Assembly: GCA_002352285.1 (NCBI GenBank)
Contig: DEIC01000127.1
Coordinates: forward strand, 2,038 to 34,206
Length of the DNA: 32,169 nucleotides
DNA from: Alphaproteobacteria bacterium UBA2784
GTDB taxonomy: Bacteria; Pseudomonadota; Alphaproteobacteria; Micropepsales; Micropepsaceae
Direction: 5' to 3'
The notes beneath the pieces were generated by a model, which worked only from the letters and a program-made list of their open reading frames with translations, searched no databases and was not told the origin of the DNA. Positions within the stretch are counted from its first letter, which is position 1. Every line of letters begins with the position of its first letter. Of the stretch, positions 1 through 7,737 are shown piece by piece. A program made the translations under genes and the position numbers.

Positions 1-785
1 CGCATCGCATCGCGCAGATATTTGGCGACCAGCTTGGCCGTGCCCTCCGCAGCCTTGAGCGCGATGTTGCCGGTAAAGCCGTCGGTCACCACCACATCAA
101 CAGTGCCGGCGGAAATGTCATCGCCCTCGACAAAGCCGCGGAAGTCGATCGGCAGCTTGAGCTCACGCAGCATCTGGGCTGCCGCCTTCACATCCTCGTT
201 GCCCTTGATCTCTTCCGTGCCGACATTCAGAAGCCCGAGCGAAGGGCTGTCGAGGCCATAGATCGAGCGCGCAAACGCCTCTCCCATCACGGCGAACTCA
301 ACCAGCTGGCGTGCATCCGCACTGGCGTTGGCGCCCACATCCAGCACGATGGATTGTCCGCGCATGGTCGGCCAGATGGCAGCAATTGCGGGCCGTGCGA
401 TACCGGCCATGGTGCGCAGCTGGAACAGCGACATCGCCATCAGCGCGCCTGTGTTCCCCGCAGAGACGACGGCCTTGGCCTTGCCCTCTTTCACCGCATC
501 GATGGCGCGCCACATCGATGTTTCTTTGCCGCGCCGCAGGGCCGCCGACGGTTTGTCGGCCATGCCCACGACATCGCTGGCGGGAACGATCACCACATCC
601 TTCGCATCGGCGAGGTACTTCTTTGCCTGCACCAGCGGCTGAAGGCGCGCGGGATCGCCATGAAGCTGGAAGCCCACATAAGGGTGGCGTTCGCGCGTAA
701 GCGCGACGCCCGCGACAATGGCGTCGGGAGCATTATCGCCGCCCATCGCATCAATGGAAACAATGAGACCGTCAACCGCCGCCAT
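1..785 (-). CDS. plsX: Phosphate acyltransferase PlsX (partial, C-terminus off window)
   Basis: PlsX makes acyl-phosphate from acyl-ACP, the first step of the PlsX/PlsY route to lysophosphatidic acid; it is a peripheral membrane enzyme. The reading frame from the ATG at 785 gives 261 codons (family length about 340-350) and runs off the window start. The translation begins MAAVDGLIVSIDAMGGDNAP, and the early IDAMGGD motif is the PlsX hallmark. Later motifs are VVSAGNTGALMA, SIVLDVGANAS, LLNVGTEEIKGN and VVTDGFTGNIALK, all characteristic of the family. AGAGGA lies about 11 nt before the ATG. It is the last visible gene of a minus-strand run after rpmF (66-nt gap), a conserved alphaproteobacterial order normally followed by fabH, which is outside the window. 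Confidence 0.95.
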   Translation of the reverse strand, partial: MAAVDGLIVSIDAMGGDNAPDAIVAGVALTRERHPYVGFQLHGDPARLQPLVQAKKYLADAKDVVIVPASDVVGMADKPSAALRRGKETSMWRAIDAVKEGKAKAVVSAGNTGALMAMSLFQLRTMAGIARPAIAAIWPTMRGQSIVLDVGANASADARQLVEFAVMGEAFARSIYGLDSPSLGLLNVGTEEIKGNEDVKAAAQMLRELKLPIDFRGFVEGDDISAGTVDVVVTDGFTGNIALKAAEGTAKLVAKYLRDAM

Positions 786-851
786 GGGCGTTATCGTCCT
801 CTATGCGCTGGAGACGGGCGCCGCCTCACGCGGCAACCGCCAGCGGCTTAC

Positions 852-1034
852 TTACTTGCTTGCCTGCGCTTCGACTTCACGGCCGTCATAGTGGCCGCAA
901 TGTCCGCACACATGATGCGGGCGCTTCAGCTCGCCGCAATTGCTGCACTCGACATACGAGGCAGCGGCCAGCGCGTGATGCGAACGGCGCATGTTACGCT
1001 TGGAGGGCGAGGTCTTTCTTTTGGGGACAGCCAT
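852..1034 (-). CDS. rpmF: 50S ribosomal protein L32
   Basis: This is a 60-residue protein starting MAVPKRKTSPSKRNMRRSHH, the invariant L32 N-terminus. The two CxxC pairs C30/C33 and C43/C46 form an intact zinc ribbon, so this is the zinc-binding (C+) version. It sits between the DUF177 gene (140-nt gap) and plsX (66-nt gap), as in most alphaproteobacteria and, with variation, in E. coli. The 140-nt leader holds a possible weak promoter (TTGCAT, 17 nt, then TCATAT on the minus strand). That would allow separate expression, but the match is poor. Confidence 0.98.
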   Translation of the reverse strand: MAVPKRKTSPSKRNMRRSHHALAAASYVECSNCGELKRPHHVCGHCGHYDGREVEAQASK

Positions 1035-1174
1035 GTCACCAGAAACTCCGGTTGCCGCTTTGCCTCAAGCCCGATGGCCGCAGAAAACGGCACGGGTAAA
1101 CCGCCAAAGCGCGAGGGGGTGGTCAAATCAGGCGCGGATATGATCCGAATTGCCCCTGCGATGCAAGCACTTGG

Positions 1175-1753
1175 CTAGGTTTTTGAGGCCCCGGGCTTCT
1201 TCCCGGTCAAATCTTTCAACGCGTTGAAGGGATTTGGTTTTTTCGGTTCTTCGGCCGCGACAGGCTTTGCAGCTTCTTCCCCTGTGGCAAAAACGGCATC
1301 CGGTTTCCGTGGCCAGGCAGGCACGGCAAGGCTCAACTCCTCGGCCAGAATCGCGCCCAGATCAATGCTGCCTTGGGGAAGTTCCTCTGCATCGCTGTCG
1401 CTGTCATCGGGCGAAAGATCGATTTCGGCGCGCGCCGGGTGCGGCGCGGCAGCTGCGTAATGGCGCAGAAACGAGAGCGTCAGCACCTCGTCAAAGGCTT
1501 CGCCCGTAACACCACACAGCAGCGTAACAGTCGTTGTGCCGCTGCCTTCAATCGCCAGCCCGTCGCGTTGCCACAACCGAAGGTCGATTTCGGCATTGAG
1601 TGATTTGACACCGGGAACATCCAGCCAGACAGCAAGGCCCGCGCACTCCTGCGCGTTGGCGGCAATGCTCAGATGCTTCACGGTGCGGCCCGCATCGCGC
1701 ACGGGAACATTGCGCCGGATACCCGGCTGACGTTGTGTCGCCACACTGCTCAT
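1175..1753 (-). CDS. DUF177 / YceD-family protein
   Basis: This 192-residue protein belongs to the YceD/DUF177 family, which is linked to 23S rRNA accumulation and ribosome assembly and is nearly always encoded next to rpmF. Visible family features are the central strand region around VTLLCGVTGEAFDEVL, an acidic stretch (SPDDSDSDAEELPQG), and the following segment GSIDLGAILAEELSLAVPAWPRKPDAVF, where families carry the conserved 'IDLG..LxEELxLxLP' pattern. Only one Cys is present in the core, where E. coli YceD has a CxxC-like pair. The C-terminus (NPFNALKDLTGKK) is typical. Its ATG overlaps the stop of the upstream chaperone gene by 4 nt, so the two are translationally coupled. Its molecular activity is not established. 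Confidence 0.9.
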   Translation of the reverse strand: MSSVATQRQPGIRRNVPVRDAGRTVKHLSIAANAQECAGLAVWLDVPGVKSLNAEIDLRLWQRDGLAIEGSGTTTVTLLCGVTGEAFDEVLTLSFLRHYAAAAPHPARAEIDLSPDDSDSDAEELPQGSIDLGAILAEELSLAVPAWPRKPDAVFATGEEAAKPVAAEEPKKPNPFNALKDLTGKKPGASKT

Positions 1754-2343
1754 GCATGTGCACCCGGTGCAGGCGGAAATGCAACGGCCTCAAAATCAAG
1801 AATGGCCGGACCAATTGCAGCAAGCCTGCTCGACAAGTCGGCGAGATAGGCTGCCATCACGCTCACGCCAGCTGCACTGGCATCGGCGCCACGAAAAAGG
1901 TTGCGCGCCACGACATCGCGACAGGCTTCAGACGTTCCGGCAGCAATCGCCTTCAGATAGGCCTGCAATCGGCCAAACCAGGCCTGGGTCAGCGTCTTCA
2001 TGCGGCGTGGCACGCCCATGTCGCTGATGCCTTCCTCGCGCATGCCAATGTCGAGATTGGCGAACATGGCCTCCTCCAGCGCCCGCGCCGCCAGAATCCC
2101 GGCCTCGCCCTGTTGTCGCAGACCGTGCACGAAGGCGGCGACATGAAGCGCCATCAGGTCAAAGCGCCCGTCGATCGTATCGGCAACCCCGCCATCAAGG
2201 TAAAAGCCCGGCTGGCGGCATTGCACCATGACGCGGGCAAACAGCGCCTCGGCCCAGATTTTCTCATGCCGGGGTGCAAACAGCCGACGCACACGGGCTG
2301 CGGCGTCCACCAGAATCTTAGGAATTGGTAAGGTGATGCTCAT
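1750..2343 (-). CDS. Ubiquinol-cytochrome c chaperone (CBP3-like)
   Basis: This is a 197-residue protein of the ubiquinol-cytochrome c chaperone family (bacterial relatives of mitochondrial Cbp3/UQCC1), thought to assist cytochrome bc1 assembly. Recognisable segments are FYLDGGVADTIDGRFDLMALHVAAFVHGLR, ALEEAMFANLDIGMREEGISDMGVPRRMK and FGRLQAYLKAI (quoted in parts), which match the conserved helical core including the 'REEGxxDxxVPxRMK' motif. The ATG at 2343 faces the omlA start across 67 bp. The gene is first in the chaperone-DUF177-rpmF-plsX run. No signal peptide or membrane helix is apparent, so it is probably cytosolic or peripheral to the membrane. Confidence 0.88.
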   Translation of the reverse strand: MSITLPIPKILVDAAARVRRLFAPRHEKIWAEALFARVMVQCRQPGFYLDGGVADTIDGRFDLMALHVAAFVHGLRQQGEAGILAARALEEAMFANLDIGMREEGISDMGVPRRMKTLTQAWFGRLQAYLKAIAAGTSEACRDVVARNLFRGADASAAGVSVMAAYLADLSSRLAAIGPAILDFEAVAFPPAPGAHA

Positions 2344-2347
2344 TGCC

Positions 2348-2376
2348 TTGAAAATAGCCCCTCAAGGGGGTAGGTC
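2348..2376 (+). promoter_or_regulatory. Possible omlA promoter
   Basis: TTGAAA at 2348-2353 is followed after 17 nt by TAGGTC at 2371-2376, 35 nt before the omlA ATG. The -35 element is good but the -10 is weak. The spacer itself contains CCCCTCAAGGGG (2359-2370, a short hairpin or palindrome). This is a motif match only. Confidence 0.25.
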
Positions 2377-2410
2377 AACCACAACGGGACAATTCGTGAA
2401 AGGCCCTTTG

Positions 2411-2869
2411 ATGAACCGGATTGCCAAGCACCTTCTGGCCGGGATTGCGTTTGTGCTGCCGCTGGGCGCCTGCGCGCCGGTTGTGACCGAGCGCGGCTAT
2501 ATCGCCGATGTCACCAAGCAGGACGCCATCGTTGTCGGCACCGACACGGCGACAACGGTTGAGGCGGCCTTGGGCTCGCCCACAAACCGCTCCAGCTTTG
2601 GCGAGCGCACCTGGTACTATGTCTCGGCGACCGAGGAGCAATTCTCGTTCTACCGGCCGGAACATTCGTCGCGCCGCATCTTTGCGATCACGTTCGACGA
2701 GAACGATGTTGTTGCGCGCACCGAAACCTATGGGCTTGAGGATGGCCGCATCGTGGCCTTCAACGACGAGGAAACGCCCAGCCGCGGCCGTGAGCTGACC
2801 TTCCTCCAGCAGATGTTCGGCAATGTCGGCAAGGCGCCGGTGCCAACCTCTGAAAGCGGCGATCGCTGA
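2411..2869 (+). CDS. Outer membrane protein assembly lipoprotein, OmlA/SmpA/BamE family
   Basis: This 152-residue lipoprotein is related to BamE, an accessory lipoprotein of the BAM outer-membrane protein insertion machine. The start at 2411 (MNRIAKHLLAG) is chosen because it places a clean signal peptide before the lipobox LGAC with acylated Cys21; upstream in-frame codons give only shadow sequence. Next come the family pattern 'xxVxxxLGSPTNRSSFGERTWYYVS' near residues 57-80 and the beta-strand region SSRRIFAITFDENDVVARTETYGLEDG. GAAAGG precedes the ATG by about 6 nt. The gene is divergent from the cytochrome bc1 chaperone gene and is insulated from hppA by a terminator. Confidence 0.9.
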   Translation: MNRIAKHLLAGIAFVLPLGACAPVVTERGYIADVTKQDAIVVGTDTATTVEAALGSPTNRSSFGERTWYYVSATEEQFSFYRPEHSSRRIFAITFDENDVVARTETYGLEDGRIVAFNDEETPSRGRELTFLQQMFGNVGKAPVPTSESGDR

Positions 2870-2892
2870 TCCTGCTGCCAGCGCGAAATGAA

Positions 2893-2920
2893 AAGGGGCG
2901 GTTCTTGCGAACCGCCCCTT
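2893..2920. terminator. Bidirectional intrinsic terminator between omlA and hppA
   Basis: A perfect 12-bp stem pairs 2893-2904 with 2909-2920 around a TTGC tetraloop. On the plus strand it is followed by a pyrimidine run ending CCCTTTT. On the minus strand it is followed by TTTT-like sequence (complement of 2889-2892) next to the A-rich flank. It lies between convergent genes ending at 2869 and 2940 and can serve both. Confidence 0.85.
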
Positions 2921-2939
2921 CCCTTTTGGCTTGCGCGTA

Positions 2940-5084
2940 TCAGTGCGCAAGGATCGCCAGCAGCAGCAAGGCTACGATGTTCGTGATCTTGATGAGCGGG
3001 TTGACCGCAGGACCAGCCGTGTCCTTGTAGGGGTCGCCGACCGTATCGCCGGTAACCGACGATTTGTGGGCGTCCGAACCCTTGAAGTGCTTCACGCCAT
3101 CCTTGTCGGTAAAGCCGTCTTCAAACGACTTCTTGGCGTTGTCCCACGCGCCGCCGCCCGAGGTCATCGAGATGGCGACGAAAAGGCCTGTCACGATCAC
3201 GCCCAGCAGCATGGCGCCAACCGCCGAGAACGCCGCGCTCTTGTCGGCAATCGACAGCACGACATAGTAGAGCACGAACGGCGACAGCACCGGCAGAAGC
3301 GACGGCACGACCATTTCCTTGATCGCAGCCTTGGTCAGCATGTCCACGGCGCGGCCATAGTTCGGCTTCGACGTGCCGGCCATGATGCCCTTGTCTTCGC
3401 GGAACTGGCGGCGGACTTCCTCCACCACCGACTGCGCCGCGCGGCCCACGGCCGTCATGCTCATGCCACCGAACAGGTAGGGCAGCAGACCGCCAATGAA
3501 GAGGCCGATCACCACCCACGGGCTCGCCAGGCTGAAGTCAGGAACGACGCCCGCGAAATACGGATAATCCGCAGCGTTCGAGGCAAAGAAGCTCAAATCC
3601 TGCGTATAGGCCGCAAACAGCACCAAGGCGCCCATGCCGGCCGAACCGATGGCATAGCCCTTGGTCACGGCCTTGGTGGTGTTGCCAACGGCGTCAAGCG
3701 CGTCGGTCGTCTTGCGCACTTCCTTGTCGAGACCTGACATCTCGGCGATGCCGCCCGCATTGTCCGTGACCGGACCAAACGCGTCGAGCGCCACGATCAT
3801 GCCGGCAAGCGACAGCATCGTCGTCACCGCAACCGCAACGCCAAAGAGGCCAGCCATCGTGTAGCAGCCCACGATGCCCGCAACGATGGTGATCACCGGC
3901 AGCGCCGTTGACTCCATCGAGACGGCAAGGCCCTGGATGACGTTCGTGCCGTGACCCGTCACCGACGCCTGCGCCACCGAAACAACCGGGCGATAGCCGG
4001 TGCCGGTATAGTATTCCGTGATCCACACAATGGCGGCGGTCACCGCCATGCCGATCACGCCGCAGATATAGAGGTGAAGGCCCGTGAACGCCTGATCCGA
4101 TCCGGCCGGAATGAAGCGCGTGTCCATGCCCAGCACGTAATCGGTAACCGGCCACAGGGCGGCCAGTGAGAACACGCCCGTGGCGATCAGGCCCTTGTAG
4201 AGGGCGCCCATGATGTTCTGCTTCTTGCCCAGACGCACGAAGAACGTGCCCAGGATCGAGGTGATGATGCACGCGCCGCCAACGGCGAGCGGATAAAGCA
4301 TTGTCGAGGTTTCAGCCGCACCCGAGAAGAAGATCGCGGCAAGAACGATGGTCGCAACTGCCGTCACCGCATAGGTTTCGAACAGGTCGGCCGCCATGCC
4401 GGCGCAGTCGCCCACGTTGTCGCCCACGTTGTCGGCAATCGTGGCCGGGTTGCGGGGATCATCCTCGGGAATGCCCGCTTCAACCTTGCCCACCATGTCG
4501 CCGCCCACGTCGGCCCCCTTGGTGAAGATGCCGCCGCCCAGACGCGCGAAGATCGAAATCAGCGACGCGCCAAAGCCCAGCGCCACAAGGCCGTCGATCA
4601 GCACGCGGTCATCACCGCCCATGCCAAGGCCAAGCGTCAGGAACATGTAGTAGCCCGTCACCGCCAGCAGTGCGAGGCCCGCCACCAGCATGCCGGTGAT
4701 GGCGCCCGCCTTGAACGCGATGTTGAGGCCGAAGGCGAGGCCCTTGCGCGAGCCTTCCGCTGTGCGCACGTTGGCGCGCACCGAAACCGTCATGCCGATG
4801 TAGCCGGCGATGGCGGACGCCACTGCGCCAATCACAAAACCGATGGCCACATAGGTGCCCAGCGCCCACAGCAGCAGCCCGGCCACAACCACGCCCACAA
4901 AGGCGATGGTCGTGTACTGGCGGTTGAGGTAAGCGCGCGCGCCTTCCTGAATGGCCGCAGCGATTTCACGCATGCGGTCGTTGCCGGTTGACGCCGACAT
5001 CACGGAACTGGTTGCCCAGGCCCCGTAAAGCAGCGAAAGCGCGCCGCAGCCGATCACCAGCCACAGCATCATTTGCGTATCCAT
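2940..5084 (-). CDS. hppA: K+-insensitive pyrophosphate-energised proton pump (membrane H+-PPase)
   Basis: This 714-residue integral membrane pump hydrolyses cytosolic PPi and moves H+ across the inner membrane. The PPi/Mg-binding block is clear: KGADVGGDMVGKVEAGIPED (from residue 189), then DNVGDNVGDCAGMAADLFE (from 218). The second acidic site is DAFGPVTDNAGGIAEMSG (434-451). The segment GNTTKAVTKGYAIGSAG has Lys471 and Thr474 at the positions that in this family distinguish K+-independent H+ pumps from K+-dependent ones (which have Ala and Gly/Ala), so K+-independence is expected. About 16 hydrophobic segments fit the fold. The length matches the R. rubrum-type enzyme. It is transcribed alone, with terminators on both sides. 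Confidence 0.97.
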   Translation of the reverse strand: MDTQMMLWLVIGCGALSLLYGAWATSSVMSASTGNDRMREIAAAIQEGARAYLNRQYTTIAFVGVVVAGLLLWALGTYVAIGFVIGAVASAIAGYIGMTVSVRANVRTAEGSRKGLAFGLNIAFKAGAITGMLVAGLALLAVTGYYMFLTLGLGMGGDDRVLIDGLVALGFGASLISIFARLGGGIFTKGADVGGDMVGKVEAGIPEDDPRNPATIADNVGDNVGDCAGMAADLFETYAVTAVATIVLAAIFFSGAAETSTMLYPLAVGGACIITSILGTFFVRLGKKQNIMGALYKGLIATGVFSLAALWPVTDYVLGMDTRFIPAGSDQAFTGLHLYICGVIGMAVTAAIVWITEYYTGTGYRPVVSVAQASVTGHGTNVIQGLAVSMESTALPVITIVAGIVGCYTMAGLFGVAVAVTTMLSLAGMIVALDAFGPVTDNAGGIAEMSGLDKEVRKTTDALDAVGNTTKAVTKGYAIGSAGMGALVLFAAYTQDLSFFASNAADYPYFAGVVPDFSLASPWVVIGLFIGGLLPYLFGGMSMTAVGRAAQSVVEEVRRQFREDKGIMAGTSKPNYGRAVDMLTKAAIKEMVVPSLLPVLSPFVLYYVVLSIADKSAAFSAVGAMLLGVIVTGLFVAISMTSGGGAWDNAKKSFEDGFTDKDGVKHFKGSDAHKSSVTGDTVGDPYKDTAGPAVNPLIKITNIVALLLLAILAH

Positions 5085-5129
5085 GTCATGTCCCCTTGGG
5101 TCTCAAATGCCCGTGCCCGGGCCCCCGGA

Positions 5130-5170
5130 ATGGGCGGGGTATATGCCAAAGGAAGGGGGGCGACGCAAAC
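5130..5170 (-). promoter_or_regulatory. Possible hppA promoter
   Basis: On the minus strand, TTGCGT is followed after 17 nt by CATATA (overlapping TATACC), about 55-60 nt before the hppA ATG. The 139-nt gap between the hypothetical gene and hppA holds nothing else except the terminator at its upstream edge. This is a motif match only. Confidence 0.25.
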
Positions 5171-5211
5171 CCGGAATCAGGGAATTTCAGGGTTTTCCGC
5201 GTGTTATCGGC

Positions 5212-5236
5212 AAAAGAGCGGCCCTAATGGCCGCTC
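5212..5236 (-). terminator. Intrinsic terminator of the glyA-rib-nusB-thiL unit, containing the last stop codon
   Basis: Read on the minus strand, GAGCGGCC (5236-5229) pairs perfectly with GGCCGCTC (5223-5216) around the loop ATTAG and is followed by TTTT (5215-5212). The loop contains the TAG stop of the preceding gene, so the final codons of that gene form the left stem arm. Confidence 0.8.
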
Positions 5237-5772
5237 GCATGGGCTTCCGCGTGGCCCGCATCGCTGTCTGTGGCGGGCGCTTCGGCAGTCTCGGCCTCGT
5301 CGCCGAAGCTGATGTCGATCACCACACCCGGGCCCAGAACCGAATCACAGACCTTCATCAGCCGCCGTTTGAGCCCCTCGCCGTCGATGCGCTTGGGATC
5401 GCCATTGAGCGCGATGGAGGCGCGATGCACCTCCCGCACAAAACCATCCTGCACAAAAGCAACCTTTTCGCGGATGACGAGCGCGTCTTCAAAGCTCGCC
5501 GCCTCCAGTTTCACGCGCAGATAGGCGTAGGAATATAGGCGCTGATTGACGGTGATCGGCGCCACCAGCATCGGCATCTCGACAATGCCGTCATTGGATT
5601 CAAGCGGCCCAAAGCTCTCGCCTTCTTCCTCGCCCTCTTCCGCCGCGTGATCCCCTTCCTCGGGCGCAGCCTCGCTTTCAGCAAAGGCAGCACGCGCAAG
5701 TGTCAGCTGCATGCCAACGCCAAGGAGGCATGCCAGCAGAAGGGCCAGAGGGATTGAGCGGGCGCGGATCAT
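5224..5772 (-). CDS. Conserved hypothetical exported or membrane-anchored protein
   Basis: I do not recognise this 182-residue protein with confidence. It has an N-terminal signal peptide or anchor (hydrophobic PLALLLACLLGVGMQLTLAR, possible cleavage after AFA), then a Glu-rich linker (residues about 34-55) and a compact domain from VAPITVNQRLYSYAYLRVKLEA to GPGVVIDISFGD, ending in an Ala/His-rich tail. The pattern 'API-VN...YLxVxLxA...REK...DG' vaguely resembles the periplasmic domain of FliL-like proteins, but I would not name it. It follows thiL by 58 nt and is last in the operon before the terminator. In related genomes a similar exported protein lies between thiL and hppA, so it is a conserved neighbour rather than a recent arrival. 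Confidence 0.8.
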   Translation of the reverse strand: MIRARSIPLALLLACLLGVGMQLTLARAAFAESEAAPEEGDHAAEEGEEEGESFGPLESNDGIVEMPMLVAPITVNQRLYSYAYLRVKLEAASFEDALVIREKVAFVQDGFVREVHRASIALNGDPKRIDGEGLKRRLMKVCDSVLGPGVVIDISFGDEAETAEAPATDSDAGHAEAHASGH

Positions 5773-5830
5773 CCATTGATCCTAGTGCCGACGCGTTAAC
5801 ACGCTGTTGACGATTGACGCGGCGGGGCGA

Positions 5831-6835
5831 TCAGAAATGCTCAAATCCGCCGCGCGGCAGGGTGACAGGCAGGTTTTCCGGGTCAAAGACTGAAACGCCG
5901 CCGCCTTTGGTGATGGCGCCTATCACGCTGACGCGCACCCCCGTTGTTTCCGCCAGACGCATCACGCTTGCCCGCCGGGACTTCGGGATCGTGAACAGAA
6001 TTTCGTAGTCATCGCCTGCCTGGATCGCATCGTGCCGGATCTGCAGTTTGTGGCGCGCAATTCGTGTCAGCGCCGGAGAAAGCGGCACGGAATCCAGGAA
6101 AAGCTGCGCGCCCACTCGCGACGCCGCGCAGAGTTTTTCAAGATCGGCAACAAGCCCGTCCGACACATCCATCGCCGCATGTGCAAGCCCTGCCAGTTTC
6201 TGCCCGAAGGCAACGCGCGGCTGCGGCACATGATACCGGCCAATGAAATGACGCCGCGCCGCAATGCCCATCGCTGGCGCGCGGCCCTGAAGGCAGGCAA
6301 GCCCCATGCCTGCGTCGCCGATGCTGCCCGTGACCATCACCAGATCACCGGGCTTTGCGCCCTTGCGGCGGATCATGCGGCCCCTGGAAACAAGACCAAA
6401 CATGGTGACAGAAAGCGTCAGTGGCCCTGGCATCTTCACCGTGTCGCCGCCGATGAGGGCAATGCCAAAGCGGCGTTGATCCGCCTTCAAGCCGCGCGCG
6501 AACGCCGATAGAAAGCGGTCATCGCGCTTGGGCAGCGCCAGCATCATCACATAGGCAATGGGCCTTGCGCCCTTGGCCGCCAGATCAGAGAGATTGACGC
6601 GCAGCAATTTCTGCGCAAGCAGCTGGGGCGGATCGCCGGGCAGAAAATGCACGCCTTCAACCAGCGCATCCTTGGTGACGACGAGTTTTGCACGCCTGGA
6701 AACGGAAAGCAGCGCCGCATCATCCAGAAGATCAAACGCGCCCGCCGCGTCACGCGCAAGCGGCGCAAGATAGCGCGCGATCAGGCCAAACTCGCCCGAC
6801 GACACACGCGCCTGCCTGTCAGCCCTGCTCCCCAT
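5831..6835 (-). CDS. thiL: Thiamine-monophosphate kinase
   Basis: ThiL phosphorylates thiamine monophosphate to thiamine diphosphate, the last step of TPP synthesis. This 334-residue protein shows the PurM/ThiL fold motifs in order: GEFGLIARYLAPLA, DDAALL, VVTKDALVEGVHFL, LLRVNLSDLAAKGARPIAY, IGGDTVKMPGPLTLSVT, VTGSIGDAGMGLA, AAMDVSDGLVADLEKLC and GDDYEILFTIP. The ATG at 6835 has AAGGA 5 nt upstream and lies inside the 3' end of nusB (17-nt overlap). A GTG at 6805, nearer the conserved GEF motif, is a possible shorter start. ThiL is commonly paired with nusB across bacteria, and this overlap implies translational coupling. Confidence 0.95.
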   Translation of the reverse strand: MGSRADRQARVSSGEFGLIARYLAPLARDAAGAFDLLDDAALLSVSRRAKLVVTKDALVEGVHFLPGDPPQLLAQKLLRVNLSDLAAKGARPIAYVMMLALPKRDDRFLSAFARGLKADQRRFGIALIGGDTVKMPGPLTLSVTMFGLVSRGRMIRRKGAKPGDLVMVTGSIGDAGMGLACLQGRAPAMGIAARRHFIGRYHVPQPRVAFGQKLAGLAHAAMDVSDGLVADLEKLCAASRVGAQLFLDSVPLSPALTRIARHKLQIRHDAIQAGDDYEILFTIPKSRRASVMRLAETTGVRVSVIGAITKGGGVSVFDPENLPVTLPRGGFEHF

Positions 6836-7307
6836 GCATGTCCTTGGCCCGCAACCGGCGCGCCAGTGCATCCAGCACGCCATTGATGAAGCGCACTTCG
6901 GCATCGTCAAAGAAACTGTCGGCGATGCTGACATATTCGTCGATGACGACGCGCGGTGGAACGCTGCCCGCCGCCAGAAGCTCAAACACGGCCGCCCGCA
7001 GAATGGCGCGCACCGTTGTGTCGAGCCGCGGCAATGTCCACCCTTCCGCCAGCTGGCTTTCGATGGTGCGGTCAACTTCGATCTGGCGATCAGCCACGCC
7101 GCGCATCAGGAAAGTGAAGTGGTCATCATCCGCCTCACCCAGCGTCTCGGGTCCGCCCGCACCCAGATGATGATTGAGGAAGTCCTCAATCACGTCTTCC
7201 AGCTCATCGCCCGCAATGTCCATGCGATAGAGCGCCTGCACGGCAGCCAGCCGCGCGCGATAGCGCAGCGTGCGCAAGGGCGTTGAATGTTCCGGCGTCT
7301 CAGCCAT
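6819..7307 (-). CDS. nusB: Transcription antitermination factor NusB
   Basis: This 162-residue all-helical NusB binds boxA RNA with S10 (NusE) during rRNA transcription. Typical elements are RYRARLAAVQALYRMDIAG near the N-terminus, the central REVDxxI-like segment DRQIEVDRTIESQLAEGWTL, and the C-terminal motif RAILRAAVFELLAAGSVPPR followed by VVIDEYVSIADSFFDDAEVRFINGVLD (quoted in parts). It overlaps the ribH stop by 8 nt, and thiL starts within it. The ribH-nusB order is one of the most conserved gene pairs in bacteria. Confidence 0.97.
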   Translation of the reverse strand: MAETPEHSTPLRTLRYRARLAAVQALYRMDIAGDELEDVIEDFLNHHLGAGGPETLGEADDDHFTFLMRGVADRQIEVDRTIESQLAEGWTLPRLDTTVRAILRAAVFELLAAGSVPPRVVIDEYVSIADSFFDDAEVRFINGVLDALARRLRAKDMHGEQG

Positions 7308-7737
7308 GGGCCAACCGCTTCTTGAGCGCCATCATGGCCAGACACGCCGCGGCCGCTCCGCCGCCTTTGTCGAGATCAGAAGCCTTGGCCCGCGCCCAGG
7401 CCTGATCCTCGTTCTCGACCGTGATGATGCCATTGCCGATGGCAAGCCCGCGCGAGATCGTCAGGTCCATCAGCCCGCGCGCACTTTCATTGGAGACAAT
7501 GTCGTAATGCGTCGTCTCGCCGCGAATGACGCAGCCCAGCGCAACATACCCGTCATAGCGGCCTGTTTCGCCTGCCCACGCGATGGCCGCAGGAATTTCC
7601 AGCGCGCCCGGCACCGTGATCGTTTCAAAAGAAGCGCCGGCCTTGCTCAGGGCCAGCGTCGCGCCTTCCAGAAGCGCATCCGCGATATCGTCGTAAAATC
7701 GCGCTTCCACAATCAGCACGCGCGGCTTGGTGCTCAT
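7300..7737 (-). CDS. ribH: 6,7-dimethyl-8-ribityllumazine synthase
   Basis: RibH condenses 5-amino-6-ribitylamino-uracil with 3,4-dihydroxy-2-butanone 4-phosphate to form lumazine. The 145-residue protein shows the conserved motifs VPGALEIPAAI, GYVALGCVIRGETTHYDIV (with the catalytic His of the TxHYD motif) and the helix NESARGLMDLTI. The ATG overlaps the stop of the upstream ribB-like gene by 4 nt. Both of its substrates come from proteins in this same operon (RibD and the DHBP synthase domain). Confidence 0.97.
   Translation of the reverse strand: MSTKPRVLIVEARFYDDIADALLEGATLALSKAGASFETITVPGALEIPAAIAWAGETGRYDGYVALGCVIRGETTHYDIVSNESARGLMDLTISRGLAIGNGIITVENEDQAWARAKASDLDKGGGAAAACLAMMALKKRLAHG

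Noticed and set aside
354..1178. 274-codon plus-strand frame across plsX and rpmF
   Set aside because: It spans two certain minus-strand genes and has no family features; a shadow frame.
2375..2950. 191-codon minus-strand frame opposite the OmlA lipoprotein
   Set aside because: The plus frame has a lipobox and family motifs; the minus frame runs through the terminator hairpin and has no homology signature.
2931..3737. 268-codon plus-strand frame inside hppA
   Set aside because: Arg/His-rich nonsense composition opposite a highly conserved pump sequence.
5100..5170. Possible small ORF or tRNA in the hppA upstream gap
   Set aside because: No tRNA cloverleaf pattern or coding signature was found; only a weak promoter-like match.
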